DNA from: an uncultured Lachnospiraceae bacterium
GTDB taxonomy: Bacteria > Bacillota > Clostridia > Lachnospirales > Lachnospiraceae
NCBI GenBank assembly: GCA_904395885.1
Contig: CAJFOF010000038.1
Coordinates: forward strand, 1 to 50,523
Length of the DNA: 50,523 bases
Reading direction: 5' to 3'
The notes beneath the pieces are model-generated. The model made no database searches. It saw only the letters and a list, made by a program, of their open reading frames with translations, and was not told where the DNA came from. The stretch's first letter is position 1, and each line of letters starts with the position of its first letter. The translations under genes and the position numbers were made by a program. This document shows, piece by piece, positions 10,285 to 17,867 of this stretch.

Positions 10285-10494
10285 GTTATTATCATTCATA
10301 ATTGATTGTCTCTAATAGTATTAGTATACCCTAATTTTTTCATTTTGTATACCGCATTTTTATAGTAAAATCAGCCAGGGCCTTCGGTTTCTTTTTGCCA
10401 TCTGGACTGGTTAATAATTATCAAACTGGATATTTTAATCAATCCACTTGTATAGTATAGTTAGAAAAGTTATAGAAAGGACGGAATATATGAC

Positions 10495-11040
10495 ATGAAA
10501 CAGCAATCAGTAAAAAAATTAATCACCGCTGCTCTTTTTGCAGCTTTGGTCTGCACTGCGACAATGGTTATCCGAATCCCTACACCGGGTACAGGCGGAT
10601 ACGTCCATCCCGGCGACGGAGTCGTGATCCTGTGCGGCCTGTTCCTCTCCCCCGGATGGGCTTTTCTGGCCGCGGGCATCGGTTCCTGTCTGGCCGATCT
10701 TTTGGGGGGCTATTTTATCTATGTTCCTATTACCTTTGCAGTAAAGGGCCTTGTGGCCTTTCTGACCGCCTGGCTTTCCCTGTATCTGAGCGGAAAAATA
10801 AAATCCTCCTGGCCTTCCGTCGTGTGCGGTGGCATCCTGGATATTCTTGTGGTGGCTACAGGGTATCTGTTGTGCGAGACGCCAATCTATGGGTTCGCTG
10901 CTGCTGCAGCCAGCGTTCCCGCTAACATAATCCAGGGCATCAGCGGCCTGCTCATTGCCTGCGTTCTTTATCCTCTGCTGGCAAAGCCTGTCCGGCTTTA
11001 CTTCGGCACTGCCCGGCAAACTCTTCACAAAAAATCGTAA
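10495..11040 (+). CDS. ECF transporter S component (PF07155-like), substrate unknown
   Basis: 181 residues, five to six hydrophobic segments. Conserved stretches are TALFAAL-like at the N-terminus, IRIPTPGTGGYVHPGD near residue 25-40, AAGIGSCLADLLGGY and the FAVKGLVAFLTAW helix, the pattern of the ECF-ribofla_trS group of substrate-binding membrane proteins. Such proteins bind a vitamin or small metabolite and share an energising module (EcfA/EcfA'/EcfT) encoded elsewhere; none is in this window. Start ATG 10495 with AAAGGA upstream. It reads toward the riboswitch and oxidoreductase at 11085-12627, 45 nt away, with no terminator of its own before the aptamer, so the riboswitch terminator may also end its transcript. 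Confidence 0.75.
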   Translation: MKQQSVKKLITAALFAALVCTATMVIRIPTPGTGGYVHPGDGVVILCGLFLSPGWAFLAAGIGSCLADLLGGYFIYVPITFAVKGLVAFLTAWLSLYLSGKIKSSWPSVVCGGILDILVVATGYLLCETPIYGFAAAAASVPANIIQGISGLLIACVLYPLLAKPVRLYFGTARQTLHKKS

Positions 11041-11048
11041 ACTTTGCC

Positions 11049-11077
11049 TTGCCCCATTTTTCCAAGTATGCTAGAAT
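11049..11077 (+). promoter_or_regulatory. Promoter of the riboswitch leader
   Basis: TTGCCC (11049-11054), a 17-nt spacer, and an extended -10 ATGCTAGAAT (TAGAAT at 11072-11077). The expected start is near 11084, about three bases before the first pairing base of aptamer helix P1, a typical riboswitch leader layout. Confidence 0.7.
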
Positions 11078-11084
11078 ATTTATC

Positions 11085-11175
11085 GTGCTTATATATGTTC
11101 ATAATACAGGTTGAACGTTTCTACCAGCTACCGGAATAGTTGACTATAAGCCTTCTTTCCGGTACTGGTTTTTTT
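11085..11175 (+). promoter_or_regulatory. Purine-class riboswitch (C74, guanine-type) with terminator; predicted ON switch
   Basis: Aptamer: P1 is GCTTATA (11087-11093) with TATAAGC (11145-11151); P2 is GTTCA/TGAAC; J2/3 is the invariant TTTCTACC (11118-11125); P3 is CAGCTA with TAGTTG; L2 carries GG and L3 carries CC for the loop-loop contact; J3/1 is AC, giving C at 11144, the specificity base that in known members reads guanine-type purines (T would mean adenine). L2 is one base longer and L3 one shorter than in B. subtilis xpt. Expression platform: ACCAG and TACCGGAA (11123-11136, one bulged C) pair with TTCCGGTA and CTGGT (11157-11169), followed by seven T. The 5' arm of this terminator is J2/3 plus P3, so ligand-bound aptamer and terminator exclude each other; binding should favour read-through. 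Confidence 0.88.
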
Positions 11176-11220
11176 ATTGCGGCAAAAATACTGTGGATTT
11201 TTCAAGATAGGAGTGATGTT

Positions 11221-12627
11221 ATGAATCAGACAAATTTTGATGTGATCATTATCGGAGCCGGGCCTTCCGGAATTTTCTGTGCCTATGAATTGATGCGGAA
11301 GCATCCCGGAATGGAAATTCTGATGATCGAAAAGGGGCGTCCCATTGAAAACCGGGTCTGTCCCAAACGGAAAACCAAAGTATGTGTAGGCTGCAAGCCC
11401 TGTTCTATCACCACGGGCTTTGCCGGAGCCGGCGCTTTCTCCGACGGCAAGCTGTCTCTGTCTCCCGATGTGGGGGGCACCCTCCCGGATATCCTGGGAT
11501 ATGATGAAGCTCTGGACCTTATTCAGGAGTCTGACAGCATTTATCTGAAATTCGGGGCTGACACCAATGTCTACGGCGTTGACAAACAGAAAGAAATTGA
11601 AGATATTCGCCGCAAAGCAATACAGGCAAACCTGAAGCTGATCGAGTGTCCCATCCGCCATCTCGGTACGGAGGAAGGCTACAAAATCTATACCCGTCTG
11701 CAGGAACATCTTCTCTCCGAAGGTGTCCACATGGAATTTCTGACCATGGTTCAGGATATCCTGATTGAGAATGGCCGGGCTTACGGGGTCGTGACCGACA
11801 AGGGCGAAACATACTATGCCAAGGAAATCGTGGCAGCTATCGGCCGGGAGGGTTCTGACTGGTTCAGCCATATCTGCGGCAGCCACGGAATTGAAACCCA
11901 GGTTGGCACGGTAGATATCGGTGTCCGGGTAGAGGTCCGAGATGAGGTGATGGAATTTTTAAACAAAAATCTCTATGAAGCCAAGCTGGTCTACTATACC
12001 CCTACCTTTGACGATAAGGTCCGGACCTTCTGCACAAATCCCTCCGGTGAAGTAGCGACAGAATATTACGAGAACGGTCTGGCTGTGGTAAACGGCCATG
12101 CCTATAAATCCAAAGAATACAAGACTCATAATACCAATTTTGCCATACTGGTGTCCAAGAATTTTACAAAGCCTTTCAAGACTCCCATTGAGTACGGCAA
12201 ACATATCGCCCAGCTCAGCAATATGCTCTGCGATGGCAAGATATTGGTTCAGACCTTCGGAGATTTCCAGAGAGGCCGCCGCACCACAGAAGAGCGCCTC
12301 TGCCGCAACAATCTTGTACCGACGCTGAAGGATGCCGTTCCTGGCGATCTGTCCCTGGTCTTTCCTCACCGAATCATGGTGGACATTAAAGAAATGCTTC
12401 TGGCACTGGATAAAGTCACCCCGGGCATTGCCAGCGATGAGACTCTTCTCTACGGTGTGGAAGTGAAATTTTATTCCAATAAGGTAGTTGTAAACCGAGA
12501 TTTCGAGACCAGCATCAAAGGGCTCCGGGCCATCGGCGACGGCGCCTCTGTCACCAGAGGTTTGCAGCAGGCATCTGCCAACGGTCTCAGCGTAGCAAGA
12601 AGCATATTAAAGGCCTTTCCTTTCTGA
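11221..12627 (+). CDS. FAD-dependent oxidoreductase (COG2509-like), riboswitch-controlled
   Basis: 468 residues, ATG 11221 after GATAGGAGTG. The N-terminus is a Rossmann FAD site, VIIIGAGPSG (residues 8-17). Cysteines at 47, 55, 58 and 61 (VCPKRKTKVCVGCKPC) are followed by TTGFAGAGAFSDGKLSL, and AIGDGASVTRG near the C-terminus is the second FAD contact (GD motif). This is the pattern of uncharacterised FAD-dependent dehydrogenases of the COG2509 type. The Cys cluster might bind metal or be redox-active; that is inference. Its own promoter and the purine riboswitch directly precede it, so a purine-related signal controls it. A role in purine or pterin metabolism is a hypothesis only. A strong terminator follows at 12701-12747. 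Confidence 0.85.
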   Translation: MNQTNFDVIIIGAGPSGIFCAYELMRKHPGMEILMIEKGRPIENRVCPKRKTKVCVGCKPCSITTGFAGAGAFSDGKLSLSPDVGGTLPDILGYDEALDLIQESDSIYLKFGADTNVYGVDKQKEIEDIRRKAIQANLKLIECPIRHLGTEEGYKIYTRLQEHLLSEGVHMEFLTMVQDILIENGRAYGVVTDKGETYYAKEIVAAIGREGSDWFSHICGSHGIETQVGTVDIGVRVEVRDEVMEFLNKNLYEAKLVYYTPTFDDKVRTFCTNPSGEVATEYYENGLAVVNGHAYKSKEYKTHNTNFAILVSKNFTKPFKTPIEYGKHIAQLSNMLCDGKILVQTFGDFQRGRRTTEERLCRNNLVPTLKDAVPGDLSLVFPHRIMVDIKEMLLALDKVTPGIASDETLLYGVEVKFYSNKVVVNRDFETSIKGLRAIGDGASVTRGLQQASANGLSVARSILKAFPF

Positions 12628-12700
12628 TTTTGAACGCAGAGTTCCGTAAACGGGACTCACGTGCCGGACGCTGTCACTTTAACGACATCACCATATATGA

Positions 12701-12747
12701 AAAGCTGGCGAGATGCCCATTTACAGCAATCTCAGCCAGCTTTTTTT
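12701..12747 (+). terminator. Terminator of the FAD oxidoreductase gene (probably bidirectional)
   Basis: AAGCTGGC-GAGAT pairs with ATCTC-A-GCCAGCTT around a 14-nt loop, followed by a seven-T run on the plus strand. On the minus strand the stem is followed by CTTTTC, so it may also end the lipoprotein transcript. Confidence 0.85.
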
Positions 12748-12777
12748 CATCAAGTTCTGTGTATCTGCTCTTTTTCC

Positions 12778-13143
12778 TTATTCTGCAGCAGTCTCGGACT
12801 CAGCGGCATCAGATTCTGCTTCTGAGCCAGCCTCTTCGTCTGACTCACCTTCTGCAGATGTTTCTTCTTCTGCTGCGGTCTCCTCTTCAGAGGCTCCGGT
12901 CTCTTCTTCTGCTGACTCAGCCTCTACGCTTGTCTCTTCCTCAGAAGCCTCGGCCTCGGTAGTCTCCTCCTCGGTAGTTTCTGCCTCAGTGGTCTCCTCC
13001 GCAGTTGTCGTCTCCTCGACGGTGGTCTCTACCGCTGCGGTAGTGGTCTCCTCTGCATCGGTTCCGCCGCATCCTGTCAATACAGAAGCTGCCAGCATAG
13101 CGCTGATCACAGCTGCACTCATGGTTTTTGTCATCTTTCTCAT
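12778..13143 (-). CDS. Small, very acidic lipoprotein
   Basis: 121 residues. The first 25 form a lipoprotein signal with the lipobox LTGC; the mature part after GCGGTDAEE is almost only Glu, Thr, Ala, Ser and Val, in repeats such as ETTTAEETTEAE and EEETSAEGESDEE. It has no recognisable domain and is presumably an unfolded, negatively charged surface tail on the membrane. Start ATG 13143 after GAGGAGAG. It is a single gene between two terminators. The 283-nt spacer upstream (13144-13426) is very AT-rich, with several TATA-like sequences, none with a convincing -35. Confidence 0.7.
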   Translation of the reverse strand: MRKMTKTMSAAVISAMLAASVLTGCGGTDAEETTTAAVETTVEETTTAEETTEAETTEEETTEAEASEEETSVEAESAEEETGASEEETAAEEETSAEGESDEEAGSEAESDAAESETAAE

Positions 13144-13355
13144 AATAATCTCTCCTCTTTTTTAATCTACAAAGAATCTCTCTTTGTGGAGTCTATATTA
13201 AAAAACAATTGTGTTCACTTTGTGACCAATTTATTAAATTCAACTTATATTAGATATATTTTATACTTTTTTTATAATTTGAATCTATATTGTACTAAAA
13301 ATGGTGATTCCAGGAATGCTTAAAAGAGCTGTCAGCGTTTCCGTACTGAAAACAA

Positions 13356-13397
13356 GGGCACTGTTCCACCGTCAATTCTGACGATTTCCCAATGCCC
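13356..13397 (-). terminator. Probable terminator after trmL
   Basis: GGGCA (13356-13360) pairs with TGCCC (13393-13397), with an inner stem CGTCA/TGACG (13370-13383) on an ATTC loop. On the minus strand the structure is followed by TTGTTTTC. It sits 30 nt after the trmL stop, at the end of the long minus-strand gene chain. Confidence 0.6.
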
Positions 13398-13426
13398 TCA
13401 TCTCATTTACATATGTTTCCGTTTTC

Positions 13427-13918
13427 CTATTTCCACTGATAGTTTCTCAAATGCCCCTCCAGCGTCATTTTGTCAAAATTGTTCTGCCGCAGGGCTTCGT
13501 ATAAAATAATCGCCACGGAGTTGGAAAGATTCAGCGAGCGAATCTCCCCCCACATAGGAATCCTTACGCATGTCTCCTGGTAGTTGACCAAAATTTCTTC
13601 CGGAATACCACGGCTCTCCGGCCCAAACATAATATAGCAGTCCGGTTCATAGGAGATATTCGTGTATACGTTAGGCGCTTTTGTCGTCGCCATATACAGT
13701 TTTGCTCCTGAATTCTTTTCCAAAAACTCATTAAAGTCGCTGTAGACCGTAACATCCAGCTTATCCCAATAATCCAGCCCTGCTCTTTTAAGCTGTTTTT
13801 CGTTCAGCTTAAAACCTAACGGCTCAATCAGGTGAAGCCGCGTCCCCGTAGCAACACAGGTTCTCCCGATATTTCCAGTGTTTGCCGGCATTTCCGGCTC
13901 ATACAGTACAATGTTCAT
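13427..13918 (-). CDS. trmL: tRNA (cytidine/uridine-34 2'-O)-methyltransferase TrmL
   Basis: 163 residues, the usual TrmL length. A SPOUT (trefoil-knot) methyltransferase that methylates the wobble ribose of tRNA-Leu using SAM. Motifs: EPEMPANTGNIGRTC (motif 1, substrate-facing), LIEPLGF, IMFGPESRGIP (motif 2) and RSLNLSNSVAIILYEALRQ (motif 3). It overlaps the 3' end of the aminotransferase gene by 20 nt and is the last gene before a terminator. Confidence 0.95.
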   Translation of the reverse strand: MNIVLYEPEMPANTGNIGRTCVATGTRLHLIEPLGFKLNEKQLKRAGLDYWDKLDVTVYSDFNEFLEKNSGAKLYMATTKAPNVYTNISYEPDCYIMFGPESRGIPEEILVNYQETCVRIPMWGEIRSLNLSNSVAIILYEALRQNNFDKMTLEGHLRNYQWK

Positions 13919-15086
13919 GGTTATCCAGCCTCTTGATAAATCGATCTATTCTGCCCAGGGCTTCTTTTAAATTATCCAGGGAATAGGCGTAAGAGATACG
14001 CAGATATCCCTCCCCGCAATCTCCAAAAGCCGTTCCCGGAACAACCGCCACCTTTTCCTCCTGTAACAGTCTGGTGGCAAACTCATCCGATGTCATTCCA
14101 AAGCGCTTAATACACGGAAAGGTGTAAAAAGCCCCATACGGCTCGAAGCATTCCAGCCCCATCTCCTGAAAAGCATGCATCAGATAACGGCGGCGCTGGT
14201 TATACGCCTCGCGCATTTTCTCTACATCCTCGTCGCTGTTTTTCAGAGCTTCGATGCCCGCATACTGGCTGGTGGTAGGAGCGCACATGATGGCAAACTG
14301 GTGGATCTTCAGCATCTGAGTCAAAATCAATGCCGGAGCACATGCATATCCGAGACGCCATCCCGTCATCGCAAAAGCTTTCGAGAAGCCGTTGATCAGT
14401 ACGGTCCGTTCCCGCATTCCCGGAATTGAAGCGATGGTAGTGTGATGGCCCTTATATGTAAGCTCTGCATAGATCTCATCCGAGATGACAAACAGGTCGT
14501 GTTCCTCGATAATTTCCGCAATCGCTTCCAAATCTTCCTTTTCCATGATAGCCCCCGTAGGGTTATTGGGGAACGGAAGAATCAGGATCTTTGTTTTCGG
14601 GGTGAGTTTTTCCAGCAATTTCTCCGGTGTAAGGCGAAATTCATCTTTCGCTTCCAGCTCAATTACAACCGGCACGCCTCCGGCCAAAATCGTACATGGC
14701 ACATAAGAGACATAGCTCGGCTGAGGGATCAGGACCTCTTCTCCGGCCCCCGGATTGATCATTGCCCTCAATGCCAGATCTATCGCCTCGCTTCCGCCTA
14801 CCGTCACTACGATCTCATCTGTATAGTCATACATAACGCCGTATTTGCGCTTCTGGTAGTGGGCAATCTCCTGCTTCAGCTCTTTCAGGCCGGCATTGGA
14901 AGTGTAAAAGGTCTTTCCTCTCTCCAAAGAGTAGATCCCTTCTTCCCTGATATGCCACGGTGTATCGAAATCCGGTTCACCTACGCCCAGAGAAATGGCA
15001 TCCTTCATTTCGCTGACAATATCAAAAAATTTACGAATCCCTGATGGTGGGATCTTTACAATGGTTTCTGATAATGGATTTCTCAT
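13899..15086 (-). CDS. Class I PLP aminotransferase, AlaT-like
   Basis: 395 residues. Fold-type I aminotransferase features: GEPDFDTP near residue 37, VTVGGSEAIDLAL, PFPNNPTGAI (Asn contact), SDEIYAELTY (Asp to the PLP ring nitrogen), NGFSKAFAMTGWRLGYA (Schiff-base Lys) and YLRISYAYS (Arg for the substrate carboxylate). It follows an Lrp/AsnC gene with an ATGA overlap. The same pair in B. subtilis (alaR-alaT, formerly yugG-yugH) encodes an alanine-synthesising aminotransferase and its regulator, so alanine transamination is the best guess; aspartate or aromatic substrates cannot be excluded. Confidence 0.85.
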   Translation of the reverse strand: MRNPLSETIVKIPPSGIRKFFDIVSEMKDAISLGVGEPDFDTPWHIREEGIYSLERGKTFYTSNAGLKELKQEIAHYQKRKYGVMYDYTDEIVVTVGGSEAIDLALRAMINPGAGEEVLIPQPSYVSYVPCTILAGGVPVVIELEAKDEFRLTPEKLLEKLTPKTKILILPFPNNPTGAIMEKEDLEAIAEIIEEHDLFVISDEIYAELTYKGHHTTIASIPGMRERTVLINGFSKAFAMTGWRLGYACAPALILTQMLKIHQFAIMCAPTTSQYAGIEALKNSDEDVEKMREAYNQRRRYLMHAFQEMGLECFEPYGAFYTFPCIKRFGMTSDEFATRLLQEEKVAVVPGTAFGDCGEGYLRISYAYSLDNLKEALGRIDRFIKRLDNHEHCTV

Positions 15087-15565
15087 AGGCTGATCGGCAT
15101 CCTTTCATCTTGAGCAGGCTCTGCGATAATAGTACCGTGGTCTTTATACTTTTTCAAAACAAAGTGGGTGGCTGTGCTGAGAACAGAATCCAGAGTGGAA
15201 AGCTTTTCGGATACAAAGAGGGCTACCTGACGCATTGTCTTGCCTTCGATGATAACGGTAAAATCATACCCGCCGGACATTAAAAATACAGAATCCACTT
15301 CACTGTACTGATAAATCCGTTCTGCGATTTTATCAAATCCCATTCCTCTCTGAGGCGTAACTTTGACTTCGATCAGAGCCTGCACCTTCTCTTCACTGGT
15401 ATTATCCCAGTTGATCAGCGTATGGTAGCCGCAGATAATGTGTTCTTTCTCCATATCGGCAATCTCATTGGCCACTGCGGCTTCGCTCTCGCCCAAAAGG
15501 ATCGCCAGATCTTTTAAATCAATCCGGCTGTTTTTTTCAATTACCGCTAAAATTTTCTCTCTCAT
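15083..15565 (-). CDS. Lrp/AsnC family transcriptional regulator
   Basis: 160 residues. The N-terminal winged HTH (IEKNSRIDLKDLAILLGES, residues 9-27) is followed by an effector-binding RAM/AsnC-ligand domain (IEVKVTPQRGMGFDKIAER, VFLMSGGYDFTVIIEG). These proteins form multimers that sense amino acids. Position next to the aminotransferase, with ATGA overlap, suggests it controls that gene, as AlaR does. The start at ATG 15565 has GAAGGAGGAG within the end of the preceding AIRS_C gene, overlapping it by 29 nt. Confidence 0.92.
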   Translation of the reverse strand: MREKILAVIEKNSRIDLKDLAILLGESEAAVANEIADMEKEHIICGYHTLINWDNTSEEKVQALIEVKVTPQRGMGFDKIAERIYQYSEVDSVFLMSGGYDFTVIIEGKTMRQVALFVSEKLSTLDSVLSTATHFVLKKYKDHGTIIAEPAQDERMPISL

Positions 15566-16160
15566 CCGTTTCTCCTCCTTCTTCTATTCCAAAACCAGGC
15601 AGGATCCGGTACACCTCGTCCGGCCTTGGCCTCTCCAGACACCCTGTTTCCCCCCGGCAGCAAATTTCTTTCGTTGCCCCGGGCAGAACGCAGCCAATCA
15701 CTGCCCCATTGATACCCATCTTTTTCAACTGTCTCACCAGCCGCCCTCCGTTGTCTGCCACCAAAAGGGCGCAGCCGGACCAAAGGCGATATGGATTCAG
15801 CTCATACCGCTCACACAGCTCTATTGTCTTTTGCCGTACCGGAATGGACGGCAATTCCACTGAGATTCCTTTTTGGTATGTGGCTGAAAGTGTCCAGAGG
15901 GCGGTGAATATACCGCCCTCTCCCGTCATTTCATATTCCGTCGCTCCAAGAGCTTCCCAATCCCTCCGGGACAGCTCTACCGCCAGACGATCCTCTTCCT
16001 GGATCGCCCTTATATAGTCTCTTGTAAACCAGGCCAAAAGTTCCTTTTCTCTTGCCCTGGCAATAGCTGCCGCTCCAGTCTCGCCGATATATCCTGCTAC
16101 CACCAGCTCTTCCCCGGGAACCATTCGGCCCATCCGTTCTCTCTCTGTTCTCCGTATCAT
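15537..16160 (-). CDS. Stand-alone AIRS_C (HypE/AIR-synthase C-terminal-like) domain protein
   Basis: 207 residues. The sequence resembles only the C-terminal half of the PurM/HypE/ThiL/SelD family: GEELVVAGYIGETGAAAIA at the start, GEGGIFTALWTLSATYQKGISV in the middle, and NPYRLWSGCALLVA near residue 125. The N-terminal ATP-binding half of the family is absent and no upstream remnant replaces it, because the gene starts on an ATGA overlap with the VanW gene. It therefore probably lacks the family's kinase-like chemistry on its own; its function is unknown. It carries a C-terminal CC..GETGC cluster. It is embedded between the VanW and Lrp genes in a tight operon. Confidence 0.65.
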   Translation of the reverse strand: MIRRTERERMGRMVPGEELVVAGYIGETGAAAIARAREKELLAWFTRDYIRAIQEEDRLAVELSRRDWEALGATEYEMTGEGGIFTALWTLSATYQKGISVELPSIPVRQKTIELCERYELNPYRLWSGCALLVADNGGRLVRQLKKMGINGAVIGCVLPGATKEICCRGETGCLERPRPDEVYRILPGFGIEEGGETDERENFSGN

Positions 16161-17716
16161 CCTGCTGCTCCCTCTGTCTGTGCAGGCTGTGTCTCTGCGG
16201 GAGCCGTCTCGGCAGGTGCCTGAACACTTCCGTCGGGAACATCTAAGCCGATTCCTGGCCCATACACACTGGGATCCGTTTCCACCGGAACGGTCTCCTC
16301 CGGGGCCGTCTCCGCCGGTACTTCCGCTGCTGTCTCGGCCGGCTGAGATTCTGTCGGAATCATCTCCGGAGGCACAACAACAGCCGCAGCAGGCGGTCCC
16401 ACCCGATAGATCGCTTTAGAGGCCGTATAGGTGTCCGAGTTTAGAAGCGTTCTCTCCACTTCGGCCCCATCGACATAAACCACTTTCCAGAGCCTGGATG
16501 TCAGTCCATTGTGGGCAGACTGGACTTTCACTCTGGCGCCCGGAGCCAAAGCAGGATCTACAATCTCCTTGGGTGCTCCCGCACCGGTCCTACTGAGAAT
16601 CTCTGACACGTACTCTACTTTCCGATTGTCCGGCCGTGTCTCTTTCCCGTATATGGAAAAAGTCAAGGTCCTGCCCTCCGTATATCCTTCTACGTAGATG
16701 GGTGTGCTGTAGTTATTCGTAATCTTGATATCCTTTACCGTGCCGGCAATGGCAGCATCCATAGAAGGCTGAACGTAGGTGACGATCATAGAATGGTTCT
16801 GCCTCTGGGTAATTTCCAATTCTGCCTGCAAGGCTGCATTATACAATGTCGTGGCAATCTGGCAGACACCTCCGCCGATGCTGTCCACCACCTGGCCATT
16901 TTCATACGTCGCTGCATTCTTATATCCGTTCTCCGCCGTAAAGGGCTGGAGGCACTCATAACCGGACAGGGTCTCTCCGGGCATCAGCACGTGGCCGTTG
17001 ATCTTTCCGGCGCCCACCTGGAGGTTGGTAGCCCGAGCCGAAGAGCTGCTGCTGAAATCTGTGGAAAAAGTACCGAGAAGATCCTGTATGGTTTCCAGGT
17101 CCTCCGTCCTGATTCTGGGCTGGCTCTCTGTCAGAGCCGCTTCTACCTCCACGGCCTCCTTCAAATCAGCCTGAAAAGCCTCCTGCAGAGCTGCATTGGT
17201 GGCCTCCACATCAATCATTACGCCGGGTGTTGACGGCGTAATGACAAACTCGCCATTTTCCCTGGTTATCGCAGCATCCTGGGGTGCCTGAACCAGTCCT
17301 GAATATTTACTTTCAATAAAAGCCTTTACTTTTTCTTCATCTACTGAAGTCTCCAGCGGAATTGATTCCGGGGACTTCTTCAAATCAGCAGATTTCATAT
17401 ACTGTCTGATCAGATTGCTGTTCTGGTACTCATCCAGCGCGGCATTCACTTCATCCTGATTGCTCCAGTAGAGTCCCAGCTCTCCCGCGGTTGTATCCGC
17501 CTTATCCTCCCCCATATTCAGGGTGATCTTTCTGGAAGCAAGGCCTGACACATAATCATTGACAGCCTGATCAGCCTCTTCTCTTGTCAGCCCGCCCAGG
17601 CTGCATTCCCCTGCTGAAAGGCCTTCCGGCAGTCTGGGTTCGGCCGCTGCCGGCACTGACAGCGCCAGAGCCAGCATCAGTGCCCCAGCTCCAACTCCCC
17701 AAAACTTTTTTCTCAT
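16157..17716 (-). CDS. Secreted VanW/peptidoglycan-binding protein (YoaR-like)
   Basis: 519 residues. A signal peptide (residues 1-25, ending AAAEP) is followed by a PG_binding_4-like segment (about 60-190), then a VanW domain (about 225-360) with MPGETLSGYE, GGGVCQIATTLYNAAL and NHSMIVTYVQPSMDAA. The middle-to-late part has a G5-like region (AHNGLTSRLWKVVYVDG), and the C-terminus is a long Pro/Thr/Glu/Ala-rich tail. VanW proteins occur in envelope and vancomycin-resistance loci but have no proven reaction. It is the first gene of the group with the AIRS_C, Lrp and aminotransferase genes (ATGA overlap). A short membrane-protein gene lies 27 nt upstream. Confidence 0.88.
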   Translation of the reverse strand: MRKKFWGVGAGALMLALALSVPAAAEPRLPEGLSAGECSLGGLTREEADQAVNDYVSGLASRKITLNMGEDKADTTAGELGLYWSNQDEVNAALDEYQNSNLIRQYMKSADLKKSPESIPLETSVDEEKVKAFIESKYSGLVQAPQDAAITRENGEFVITPSTPGVMIDVEATNAALQEAFQADLKEAVEVEAALTESQPRIRTEDLETIQDLLGTFSTDFSSSSSARATNLQVGAGKINGHVLMPGETLSGYECLQPFTAENGYKNAATYENGQVVDSIGGGVCQIATTLYNAALQAELEITQRQNHSMIVTYVQPSMDAAIAGTVKDIKITNNYSTPIYVEGYTEGRTLTFSIYGKETRPDNRKVEYVSEILSRTGAGAPKEIVDPALAPGARVKVQSAHNGLTSRLWKVVYVDGAEVERTLLNSDTYTASKAIYRVGPPAAAVVVPPEMIPTESQPAETAAEVPAETAPEETVPVETDPSVYGPGIGLDVPDGSVQAPAETAPAETQPAQTEGAAG

Positions 17717-17743
17717 ACCCGATTCCTCACTCCCAAAATCAAA

Positions 17744-17854
17744 TTAAAACGAAACGGCGCTGAGAACCAGCGGAACAACCATTGCAATTACCAATAAAAT
17801 AACGATAACCGCAGATACTATTTTTCTCGTCTTTTTATTACTCATATTTATCAT
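17744..17854 (-). CDS. 36-residue predicted single-pass membrane protein
   Basis: Short open frame on the minus strand between the exonuclease and VanW genes. ATG 17854 is preceded by AAGAGGTGATTGCG, a good ribosome site; a second ATG lies three codons in. A basic start (MSNKKTRK) is followed by about 25 hydrophobic residues (IVSAVIVILLVIAMVV, then PLVLSAVSF) and TAA at 17744. This is a typical single transmembrane helix with positive-inside orientation. I do not recognise a named family. The spacing fits an operon with its neighbours, 13 nt from the exonuclease stop and 27 nt to VanW. Confidence 0.65.
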   Translation of the reverse strand: MINMSNKKTRKIVSAVIVILLVIAMVVPLVLSAVSF

Positions 17855-17867
17855 CGCAATCACCTCT

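Noticed and set aside
10285..10494. Riboswitch in the leader of the ECF transporter gene
   Set aside because: No TPP, FMN, THF, preQ1 or cobalamin core motif is visible; only a weak CCAG/CTGG stem.
11128..11886. 252-codon minus-strand open frame over the riboswitch and oxidoreductase
   Set aside because: It runs antisense to conserved FAD motifs and through the riboswitch; not a gene.
12713..13165. Ser/Val-rich plus-strand open frame
   Set aside because: It is the antisense of the Glu/Thr repeat of the acidic lipoprotein; the Ser bias follows from the complement.
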